This document shows positions 38,135-48,546 of a stretch of 64,000 nucleotides of DNA, piece after piece. The position numbers and the translations under genes are program-made. Source of the stretch: Phytoseiulus persimilis (Eukaryota; Arthropoda; Arachnida; Mesostigmata; Phytoseiidae); the NCBI GenBank assembly GCA_037576195.1, contig CM075102.1, positions 16,426,745 through 16,490,744 of the forward strand, read 5' to 3'. The first letter of the stretch is position 1. Every line of letters begins with the position of its first letter. The notes beneath the pieces were generated by a model that was not told where the DNA came from, did not search any database, and saw only the letters and a program-made list of their open reading frames with translations.

Positions 38135-41100
38135 AGTATGGTAGAGACGATCGACGAAGACCATAGAGTAAGCTCTCCTGTTGTTGTTGGCGATCCTATC
38201 GTTCTCATTCGACTCCATAAATGGATAGATTCCATAGATTCTCTATATATTGCTTGGCAGAAGATAAGGGAAAGGCTCCTTCAGGGTTTCACCGAACGCG
38301 TGGGAGGTAGGCGGACGGACAAAAATCTCAGCCCCTCCCCAGAGGAAATCTTGGCTACGCCACAGGAGGAGTCCAGCGCTTCGTGTTGGAAGCTCTGTGC
38401 GAGCTTTTCGTCGCCCGCAAACGACTCATCCTCACACCTGATTATCCGCTCCGAGTCCTTCCTCACGTTCCATTTCCGTACCGACGATGGCACCGAATGA
38501 AATTCCCATGACGAGACTGCCATCCTCAGGCTCTGGATATGGGCGTCGACATGGGTTCATCCAATCTCCATGAGGCGACGATGATTGCACGGTTCATTCT
38601 CTGAGAAAATCAGCCTTCAACGTCAGCCGCTATTTGATGACTTAGCTGGACCCGTTTATCAGCTTGGTACAGAGGTCGCCCGGCAGGTACTGGAATCGGG
38701 AACTGGTTTCGATTTACCAGTTCTCTATGGATCTCAGGGCCACGACCACGACATGCTCAGACATGTGGAGTCACCCGTCAGCTTATCAGCTGCATCCCTT
38801 TGAACGAGAACCGATGCTCGGTATGCCACACCGCAACTTCAACCAATACAAAAACAACTGTTTCCCGAATCCAGTTCATGATTGGTTAACGGGGACCTCG
38901 ATCGATCCCCGCGCCTCGAGCTCAACCCAGCATGTCTTCGGAGTTTGTTTTATCAGTATCACAACGGATCGTGGTTATACGCCAATTCACAATATCTTCC
39001 ATCTGAACCCTGGATCATTAAGGGTAAATATTTCACAGTGGCTGTTCCAATAAGATACTGGTCTTCTTGACACCAGGTGGCGCTGCTTCGGGCACGACCG
39101 CGTCTGGTTGAGGGTTGCTCATGTTACGACGAGAAGACTCACCGTATGTTGAGCTTCTCGTAATCAACAGCAGCCTCGCACTGTCGAGGTCTTGAAATCC
39201 GGGCTGCTATCGGGGTGCGAAACTGGCTGTCGGCTTCGATTCTGCTGCGGTGACTGGCTCTCACCCTTGATCACGGTGAGGCACCACTTTCTGACCGTCG
39301 ACCTCGAGCTCCAGCACTGCCTGTACAACGGAAACGATTCACGACGGCGCGGACTCAGTTTGTTTTAGAAAGCCGGATCGACACCGTCCCTTGTTTTCGA
39401 GGAAGCGTTCGGCGCAAACGTCCCGATTTTCGAAGTTATTTCTGGGTTCTATTGCCTCGGCGACGATCTCGACGAGCTCCCGATTCACGGCCCGAGCCTT
39501 ATTCCTGGAGTCCATAGAGCTGATGTGTCGTCTCGACCATTATTTAAGGAGTCTATAGAGGCGATCAACGATTATCTCCTCAAGCTTCTTCTCGGCAAAT
39601 TCTGGACACGACAGCAACCATGAAATCTGCACCGAGTTCACCTGGATCTCCTACTTGGAGCGGCAGACATTGCCGAAGTAACACATCTTCAGAAGTTCTT
39701 TGCACCCGGTCTCTCTGAGCAGGCCGAATTCTCTGATTTACCCTCCGCCGAGGCTCCAGCAAGGCCCGGCTTTCAACGCAAACGCAAGAGGGAAGAACGT
39801 CAAAGAGCATCAATATCTTGGAATCGATCCAAAGCGAGTCCAAGCTCCTCCCATCTTCTGGCCTGATTCCCTTTCGCTGTTCACATGGAACCCATCCCCA
39901 ACCTCAGTGCTCAAGGTTTTCATTTCCTCCGCTCGCGCGCTCCATATTCGTTAACGAGGCGCGGCCGTATCTCTCCGGTAGATCCCGGTGCCGGAATCTA
40001 ACGCAAACTATCGTGAATGGCCCCATGCTTGCAACATTCGTTGCCGATTTTATTGCGAAGTCTCCGGCCACTTCGAAAAGCATCCACAATGATGAAACAA
40101 ATAGAGCCTCCCCTCGATCACGCGAAACCCTGCGGAATCACCTCCGAAATGGCCCCAAGTACCCTCTGAAGTTGGCCCAGCTCAGAAAGCGACTTAAGGT
40201 GTTATGTCGGACGATGCAATTTGTGGCGTTCCCGATCTCTCGTAATGGGCGTTGCGAATCATTGAGGGAAATGCTGCTTCTGATATCCACTCTTTCGAAT
40301 GATCATTTCAGACCCTGTCAAATAAGATACTGTTAGCCATAGAGACCGCCGTCGGCCAGCATAGGGAAACAGGGGCACAACTTCATCGCCCTAGTCGCAC
40401 ATTGCTGTTCTTGCCCTGGTTCTCTTCCCAAAGGCTACTGAGGTCGAAAACTCTCTACAACTGCGGTCCTCTCTGCGGCAGCGCGCTTTCCCGGCCGCAC
40501 GTCGCCGAGAACTCAGCCACAGCATCCTATCGGAAGACAATTTTTGGTTTCTCGCATCTTGCGAGGCCTGTGTTCGAGGCCAACGCGCTTGTCAAGGATC
40601 CCGGTATACCCTCGCGTTTTTCTCGTTCATTTTTTCCGACTTCCACCAGTCTTCCCTCTTGTTGTTTGAATGCTCTCATTCCGAGTTCTTTCACGGATTG
40701 GGTCTCAAAGTTTGCACGCGAAGGGAACTGAAATGCGCCGAACCTCGACGGTTTCGTACGGCACAAGGGCGATCATCGCCGCGTGCTCCTTCTGGAATGT
40801 CGGCATTCTCTGAGTGAAACGCCATGGATCATGGAGTGGATGACAATCGATGTAGCGGGTGATGGGCGCGCATCGATTTTCATCGTTGTCTTCCTCCTCC
40901 CTTGAAGTCTCCAGGGGGCTGTGTCAGCAGCGCACTCAAAAAATGCTACCACTGCTAGAGGGGCGGCATCCCCCCTAAAAAATTTCAAGCGTCGCCCCGA
41001 GCAGCACTTCGCCTAATGAGCCCCTTGCTCGCGAGTCATCTCGCTCGCAGCTGCTACAGCCGAACAACCATAAGTGGGGCTGTATTGTCGACGACAGCGC

Positions 41101-42530
41101 CGCAGATCGTCAGGTGGCTTCTCGGCCGCCATATGCCGCGAGCGAAATCGTGAAGGGCATCGTCTCCGCCCCAAAACATGGATGCCCGAACTCTCAGACG
41201 GTGAAGAACTTGGGATATGCATGGAAATATACGCCGGAAGCAGGGGAAATACGCACCTTGAACCGGAATTGCGGCGGCTGCCGAAGTTATGAATGAGGAA
41301 CTCTTAAACATCGCAATCCATCCTGGGAACCATATTTTGAGCGTTCAGAGGCAAACAATCGACGAGTTGTTCCCACCCAAGCTTCGGCTTAAGCGTAGGG
41401 ACTTCGGGAAACTTGGATTCAGTGGAAAGGTGCCGTTCGTGAGTCCCGGGGCGGCATCGCCAAAGCTCGACTTTGCGGTAGGCTTCAGGAAAGCTGCTTC
41501 AATAGTTGGAGATAATCCCTAGATACGCTTATACATACTTGGCGGAGGCTCATTGTCGGTGTTCCAGCTTCGCAGAATTGTCATTGTTCCCGAACGCTAC
41601 TCATATTCTGCCGCTCACGGCCGAGACCAGGCGGTGGCCTATGAGCGCTACAATTCCTCAGAAATTTCGTCTCGAAGTTTGATCCAGTCATGGCTTCGAA
41701 TCATGCCTCCTCCCCTCTCCAATTGGTTTTCGAAACTGCTCATTGCGCGCATTAATGGCAAATAAACGGGGAAAGGCTGGGAGAGGTCAGTCAGTTCCGC
41801 TCATGAACATGCCGTCGATTGCATTTCGCATGAACATACGGGATCCGCGGACGTCAAAAACTCCAAGACGCCATCAGAGAATAACTGTTACAGGTCCAAG
41901 AGTACCGAGTTCTCTCGCTCAAAATTCAAAACACACTTATGGCGTCTTGTCGCGCACATTTCGGAAGTCGACAATTGGGATCAAAGCATTGGGGGTCAAT
42001 TCCGACCATTCCGGTGGCTTTTGTTGCGGGTTTGTAGATCTTTCAGGAGCCTGAGTTCTCCGTGGTATTGAGTGGGGAATTCGACCCAGCGAGAAGTACT
42101 TCAAGCTCAGTTCTTGCCATTTCCCTGCGCAGAGTACTTCGAAGTGCACGATGCCGTAACCGACTCCGGAGAATTGCAACAGCGTGCGATTCTTGGTACG
42201 TTCTACGTTTCTGACACGGGATTGGCAATTGCCTCCCCTCACTCGCCGAGGAACTCCATGAGGAAATTTAATATACAGAGAGTAGACAGCTCCAGGTGAG
42301 CTTCGTGGGGGCTGATTTCCAATGTGAGGTCAGCGCAACGAGCAGAGAACCACCGCGGCGGGTCGATTATAATCTAGCTAATGAACCGGAAGATTGGGCA
42401 CGTCGCTGCATGGAACCCAGCTTCTCGCTTCTCTGTGAAAGTGGCATTCACGAATTTGAGCTCGATTAACTCACAAAATTTCGTCGTCGGAGACTTCGGA
42501 CGAACATTGCAGAGCTGGTAAGAAGCGGGT
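38135..42530. other. Intergenic; no gene recognised
   Basis: Plus frames at 39,818-40,336 (172 codons) and minus frames near 41,937-42,242 show no domain and no splice partners I could support. Two further minisatellite units of the 45-bp family are listed at about 39,495. The last 1 kb is the upstream region of the ionotropic receptor; I see no clear core promoter there. Confidence 0.45.
39495..39570 (-). repeat. Two isolated 45-bp minisatellite units
   Basis: The segments GGAGTCCATAGAGCTGATG and GGAGTCTATAGAGGCGATC, spaced about 46 bp apart, match the reverse-strand unit of the composite repeat. They form a third, minimal locus of the family about 1.4 kb from copy 2. Confidence 0.5.
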
Positions 42531-44327
42531 ATGACTCTCCATCGGGCACTGGTTTCCGTGATACTGTTCCTGCGACTCCTCGGCAGCAGCGAGCAGCAAC
42601 AAGAACCGCAGGAAGAACACTTGGATCCTATGAAACTCATCCATTTCATCGAAGCGACCGCGCTTCAACTGGCCTTCGAGCCCACGTCACTCCTGGTCTT
42701 GGACATCGGGAGAGTCCTCAGCCAGGGGAGTCTTGTTTCAGAATCCACTTTGCTCTCTTTGCGTCCTGCGATCTTCCCAATGCCGAAACGTGGAATCCGT
42801 GAACGAGTGCACATCGAGTTGGTGGACGCTCTGGCAGCGCCATGCGAAATCATTCTTCTGACCTCACAGGCCGAGGCAGTGAGGAATGAATGGTTCTACA
42901 AAACGGATGTGACGTTGAATCTCCGTCATAAATTGTTGTTCCGAGTGCATGCGGTCGAGCGAACCTTTCCGTCTGATTCATCCAGGGAGCCTGGTCTCTA
43001 CCATGCTCAGACAGTTTTTTGGTCTGAGAATCGGAATCGGAGATTCCTTTGCTTGGAGAACTACGAGAATCTGATTGTCAGAAAAACCTCGAAATCGCTC
43101 AAGGCTTGTTCATCGAAGAAGTTGATGTGTAGAATTCAGCGTTTGGGCCACACGTTGAAGCCTATATTCGGGTTGCAACGATTCCTGCTATCTATGAACC
43201 TCGATTGCAACTCAACTAAAGTTCTTTCTCAACTTCAGCTCAGTCTGGTATCTCGGAACGAAGATCCCCTCGGAACCTATCTCACGTTTCGGTGGACTCT
43301 GTTCGAAATTGGGGATGAGGACTGCTTAACATATACTTTGCTCATACCTGCGGACGTGTCAGCGCTGGTGAAAGCGTTCGAGCTTGAAGTTTGGTGTGTG
43401 ATTCTTGCGACGGCCTGCGTGGTAGCGGTATCGTGGTCGATCGCGCTTCGCGCATCGGTCTTTGCGCTTCTAGTCCGAATCCTACAGAGCATCATAGCAG
43501 TGCAAGAATTCGATTGCGCGCGGAGAAGCTATTCTAGCACAATTATCGGCTGCGCAGCCATGGCGTTCATCTTCTTCATCGGACAGCTCTACTCCAACTG
43601 TGTGATGTCCGCGTTCTTAGATCCGACTCTCGACTTTCCACCTACGAGAAGCGCAACCTCTTGTCGATTGAACTCACTTTGTTGGAATGTCAGGGATTTG
43701 CACAAGTTTCTGGAGCGCATGCCTGTTTGCCAGTTCCCTAAACATATGATCTCCAAGGTCAACAGACCTCTGAGGAGATACCGCGGTCGGACCGGTAGGA
43801 CGTCTCCTTTTCAGCCGAAGCAGTTTGAAAACTTGAACCCGAGCGTATTGGAAAAACAAGCAGCGTTGTCGTTGGCTTCGATTCAGGAGAGCCGTGTTCT
43901 GGTCAGGGTTATGGAGCACGGCCACCTTTCAATGATGCGACTCAATATCGTCGAGGTGAAAAACATTCAGAAGAAGCAACACTCTTCTCCGAAAGCCTCC
44001 GAGAGCTTCGATACGCCGGTACAGAACAAGATCTTGGGGAAGCTGTTTGGGGATGTGAAGGCTGGCAAGATAAGCTACGAGCTCTTGACGTATGACACGA
44101 AGCCTGGATCGCTGCATTTCAGTGGCTTCCTGCGCCTGACGCCTCTGTTTGGAGTATGTTCCCTCTTAATCATCGGAACTGGGTATTTGGAGCTGAGCTG
44201 GGGTCGAAAATCCTCGATTCTGTCCAAGATCCAGAAGCTGGTAGTTTTTCCCGTAGTTTCTAAGAAACCCGGGCCCGGGCCTAGGCTCTCAGAAGGGACT
44301 CGCTCGGTGGAGGGGGTAGACAATTGA
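42531..44327 (+). CDS. Divergent ionotropic receptor (IR), intronless, 598 aa
   Basis: A single ATG-initiated frame of 598 aa has the layout of a divergent arthropod ionotropic receptor. It has an N-terminal signal-like segment (aa 1-19), a long extracellular part, and a first membrane segment at about 284-306 (LEVWCVILATACVVAVSWSI). Another lies at about 336-358, ending in the QLYSNCVMSAFLDP block that corresponds to the conserved end of M3 in iGluR/IR channels. Then comes the second ligand-binding lobe and a last segment at about 531-556 before a basic tail. The Arg/Thr/Asp ligand residues of glutamate receptors are not obvious, as usual for divergent IRs. Such receptors form ligand-gated cation channels in chemosensory neurons; the ligand is unknown. 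The gene lies between the two Polycomb paralogues. Orthology to a named IR cannot be given. Confidence 0.8.
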   Translation: MTLHRALVSVILFLRLLGSSEQQQEPQEEHLDPMKLIHFIEATALQLAFEPTSLLVLDIGRVLSQGSLVSESTLLSLRPAIFPMPKRGIRERVHIELVDALAAPCEIILLTSQAEAVRNEWFYKTDVTLNLRHKLLFRVHAVERTFPSDSSREPGLYHAQTVFWSENRNRRFLCLENYENLIVRKTSKSLKACSSKKLMCRIQRLGHTLKPIFGLQRFLLSMNLDCNSTKVLSQLQLSLVSRNEDPLGTYLTFRWTLFEIGDEDCLTYTLLIPADVSALVKAFELEVWCVILATACVVAVSWSIALRASVFALLVRILQSIIAVQEFDCARRSYSSTIIGCAAMAFIFFIGQLYSNCVMSAFLDPTLDFPPTRSATSCRLNSLCWNVRDLHKFLERMPVCQFPKHMISKVNRPLRRYRGRTGRTSPFQPKQFENLNPSVLEKQAALSLASIQESRVLVRVMEHGHLSMMRLNIVEVKNIQKKQHSSPKASESFDTPVQNKILGKLFGDVKAGKISYELLTYDTKPGSLHFSGFLRLTPLFGVCSLLIIGTGYLELSWGRKSSILSKIQKLVVFPVVSKKPGPGPRLSEGTRSVEGVDN

Positions 44328-44785
44328 GTGGGTGACCCACTCGGTGGGCTCCATTCAAGCAAAGATTTCAAGTAGCATTGAATTTGGGGGAAGCGACTCT
44401 CCGGATCCAGCTTTCCTGAAATCCGAGCGTCTCCAAAACTCTGTGAGGAACTGCTTAGAGCCCTGACTTGAGGTTGGCAGGATGGTTCCGTAACGAACTC
44501 CATGAGCTTCAAAATATGTCTTCATTTCCCGCATACACAGAGCCATTCACTGTTGGATCGCGCCCGACTCCTGAAATCTTGGCTCACAAAGGTCCCTTTG
44601 GTATCCGCGTTCCGGAAACCATCTGACTTCATCGTCAATCAATGTCGACCGGAATATTTCCATTGGATCTGGGGGGAGTACATCGGCGTCCCTGCTGTGT
44701 GAGATGGAGGATGACGACTCACGACTTCGCCCAGCGCAACATGACAACAGAAGCCAGACGTGGACACCATAGAACTGAAAAGGGA

Positions 44786-45779
44786 ACTATACTAAGTGTA
44801 ACACCCAGATTTGAATGAGAGGGTGCCCGTTCGGTAGTCTATTCTGGGTCATGTTTGGGTCCGCAGTTGATCGTCTTGAATGGGCCCGTGTTTTTTTTCT
44901 CGAGGGGTCCGAAATTCGGAAAAAATACGTTCCCGGCTTTCCAGGGCTGATTTACTTCCCTATTTCTGATTGGTGACTGGAGTTTTCGAATCTGAATCAT
45001 CAACTGGACCAAGCAATACACAGAGAGATCGAGTGCATCTTGTTACACCTGAGTTAGAGCGGAAAGCAAGATTCTGCGAGACCCATGACGCGTAGTCTTC
45101 AACGGGTATTTGCCCATTTCATACCATGCCGCTCTCATATGTAAAGTTTCTCTTGGTGTCATCAAGAAAACTTGGGAGAGCAATGCTGCGGAATATGTTT
45201 GCTTGTAATTGTTTGATTACTCATGAAACGTTCTTCGAACAAGACTAGTATCATCGCTGGCCTCATAGTATAAACCTCCATTCGTAGCTCAATTCAAATC
45301 TCATAAACTCTGATCCGGCGACGGAGTCATGATCGTCTTTTATACTAAAGCAAGTTAAAGAAAATCAACGTTTTCTTTAGATCTATGGCATGCACGGTGG
45401 ATAGTGCGCAATTCTGTCACCAGGGAGGATTGAGGAGCTAATCCACGATCGTGACCGAAAAGAGGTGTCTTATCGTGCTGCCGCTCGGTCGCGAACGATC
45501 CAGGGGAAAGAAGTGAGTGGCGAGTCGATCTCAATTCGTATTCCCTACATTAGTCACTGATTCAGGGTCGAAAACTCGAGTCACCAACCGAGAACAGGGG
45601 GGGGGGGGGTCTATGCGCCCTGGAAAGCACGGAAACCTCCTCTTTCTCGAATTTTGGAGCTCTCTAGGAAAGAAAGCACGGGCTCATTCAAGACGATCAA
45701 CTGTGGGCCCGAACATGACCCACCATGGGTCATGTTCGGAATGGGCACCTTCTCATTCAAATCTGGGTGTTCGTATAGT
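44786..45779. mobile_element. Non-autonomous element with long (about 235-bp) inverted repeats
   Basis: The left arm (44,786-about 45,010) and right arm (about 45,545-45,779) are imperfect reverse complements. Shared blocks include ACTATAC at the outer ends, ACACCCAGATTTGAATGAGA, CAGTTGATCGTCTTGAATG and TTTCCAGGGC. The centre of about 530 bp has no coding frame of note. The right arm contains a perfect 12-bp palindrome (45,711-45,737) that has decayed in the left arm, and a run of about twelve G near 45,600. The form fits a foldback or long-TIR MITE-like DNA transposon derivative. I could not identify a target duplication. Confidence 0.75.
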
Positions 45780-48546
45780 CATTGTCCGCTGCTATCCTTC
45801 TGGGCCCTCACTGTCGGTGTGCACCCATTACCGGGACAGAATCTCGAGCTCGCCATTTAGTAAGAGAAGCTCCTATGCGAGGCGTCGAACCGCTGGGATA
45901 TATATTCCGTTGAAACGCTCCGCGATTCCATGTGGGTAATTTTTTACGTTCTCGTGTATCGTTGAGCTTCAATTTCCGGCAATGACCATGATTTTGACGT
46001 GAGAAAGTCTTCACAGAAGCAAGAGATGCTGCTGTGTGGCATATCGTCACCCATGACACGAAATCCAATGGAGTTCGAGAGAAACTTCAGTCGTTTCCTC
46101 TGAAAGTTCGCGACTCACCCAGGAAGCTTGAAGCCGAATTCGGAATTGCTTAGATCCCTGTTTGACTGCCAAACACCTTGATTATCAACGCCCTCGACGA
46201 CCTCGAGAACCATCATGAATAAGCGCTTCATTCAATTGTGAACAAACGAAGAGGACTCTTGTTTTCGGGAAAACGGGCACCGGTGTAAAAGAGTTTCATT
46301 ACCTCATCCAAAGGGTTAACACGTTGAATTTGGATACTCTGGATGAGATTCTTATATGCTACGCCTCTGGATTCTTTTTTGTGATTTGAGGGAAGCTCAT
46401 TGTTATCCGAAATCAGGTTGCCCTGATCATTGATTTGTGTCATCCATGACGGCTTTGATTTAGCCCGAGGGAGAACCCTCCAGAACAATAGACGAGACGA
46501 TTGCCATGCCATGCGCTTCATTCAAGTTATCAACCACGATCAAGTCGTTCATATTCCCCCCCCCCAGTGATCGCAAACGGACAACAATGATCTCCTCGAG
46601 GGGCAAGAGGTTCCTGATGACAGCCATTAATCGTTGGGCGATAGATTTACTTCCTGCCGGATTTCTCAGGTTTCGAAGAAGGCGATGCGAAAATTACGGC
46701 TTCTGCGACTCGTGATGGGAAATGTTCGGTCTCGAGGTGCTTCCCGCAGGATCGAATCCAGAGCTCCAGCGATAACTGTCGTCGCGAAGGAAGAATCCGT
46801 GCCGCCTTGAACGGGCGAGACTTTGCAATACTGTTGCTCGAGATACAATCACAATAATAGTGTCTTCCGTCTGGAGCGAGCAATCCGTGTTTGAGCGCTC
46901 CTCAATTGGTCAGCTACAACTGTAGCCACTGGAGCGACATTGAAGCTGGCATAACGGGTTGGAGCTACTCCCCCGAGGGCGGGGGCGGGCCCGAAATAAC
47001 TGCTGAACTCTCGACAGAAAGACACTGATACTTATGCAGCGTCTCGTGGTCGCTCTCCGCCTGAGAAAACAGAAAAATCTCGAAAGGGAATACTCGGCAG
47101 TACCCTCCCCAATGACTCACCCTCGTATCTCAGCAAAGGAGCCCCGACGGCGTCGTAAGGGGCCGTCCCAGTCGACTAATTTATGCTAATACAGGCGGAG
47201 CGGATCTGCTCCTTGTGAGGTCGGATCCATCAAATCGCTGCACTGACTCTCAATCCATGGGTGATCGGGACTCTTCAGCATCCGCGGAGAATTCTCCGAA
47301 GAAAATGTGTCTTCAGATACACAAAGACGGAACAGGAGCTGTTCGGCTGAAATTTGAACATTATGCCCCAAGTCAGCGCCATGGCTGAGTCTGGGTAGTG
47401 CCGACTCGATTCGATCTTCGCTTGATCGTTCCAAAATCGGGAAATGGCTCTTTGTTAGAGAGTTCGGTACTTGGGAGGAGAACGGCGCGCAGAAGATCCA
47501 GGATGTTTTGCCTAAGTTCGCCAAGGATGAGACCCTCGGAGTCTTCCTGCAACCAAAAGTGGTCTTGGTGCAGGAGTGAGAATATGAAGCTACGCCATGC
47601 GTTCCTCATCACGATTGTGTCCGCGCTGACGCGACTCATGTGGACTCGGCGTGCAGCACTTGCAGATTCCGATGGATGCTCGGCAGATTACCTGATAGAA
47701 AGCCTGACCAAGCCTCGGCCGAAGGCCGGTTAGCCTCCTTCAAGCCTTCGCGGATCATGATTCGTACCGAACCCTTTGCTCCCACCAGAGAGAGCGGCCT
47801 CCGATTCTGCCGTCGGCTATCTGCAGCCTTGACCCTCATTGTCGCCCCGATAGGGGAACTGCGCTCGTCTGAGCCCTGACTTCGTCGATTGACCGGGTCC
47901 CGGGCCACTGGTGCGCATTGAAGTAACAATGGATGGTTTTGGACCTTTCTCAGAGTAGAATATTCGGCCGATCGAGTGGCTGCGCCGATGAAGCGGGTGA
48001 CTCGTTTAGCGCGTCCCGCTCGAAGCGATCCTCAGTCGATGAACAATCCGTTCAAATCGAGCGATTCCAGAAATATTTCACTCAGAGAGAAAAGTGAATC
48101 TGCTTCCGGTGACTTGCTTCGACTCATGTCCTTCCACGCGCTCCTCACCGTGATCTCGCCGGCGGAGCACTTGAGGACCTCGAACTATCCTTGGTCAACC
48201 TTGCGCAAGCCACATCTCGGACTCAGCTGAAGTAGGATATCGTGTGACGTCATGCAGCGCTACAATTGTGGGCCAGTACTCGCCAAAATCATCAGCATCA
48301 TCGCTCCCCGAGCTGCATGGTTCGCTTCCGTTCCCCATGCTCCGTAGTCTCGGTTCATCTAGGCGTGCTTCGACAGGATGTGATTGCCTCTCGCAGCGAT
48401 TCAAAGAGTATCTCCGAGATTCAATTCCAGGAAAACAGGCCGATGATTCACATTCATCGAGAGCTGCCTCATTGCCGTACACCAGCGGTTTGAGGGTCTC
48501 ACGATAGTGCCACATGCGAGACAGCCGGTCACAACAACACAGGAAG
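45780..48546. other. Intergenic, upstream flank of Pc-A
   Basis: A C-run lies near 46,555-46,565. Minus frames at 47,186-47,524 and 47,373-47,639 overlap each other and show no known motif. No gene is supported. The last few hundred bases should contain the Pc-A promoter, but I cannot point to a core element. Confidence 0.45.

Larger units (their letters stand above)
35925..38135 (-). repeat. Composite repeat, copy 2, reverse orientation, split by a LINE
   Basis: This is the reverse-strand counterpart of 11,270-12,160. The head (38,135-37,880) matches the head of copy 1 over about 230 bp. The 22-bp-like repeats (ACGGTCTTGTGG and related) lie at about 37,740-37,650. The 45-bp units lie at 37,640-37,491 and again at 36,221-35,925, where the minus frame shows the same KYGQID-type motif as copy 1. 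The array is interrupted by the LINE fragment at 36,222-37,490. The two copies are clearly diverged, so the family is old. Confidence 0.7.
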
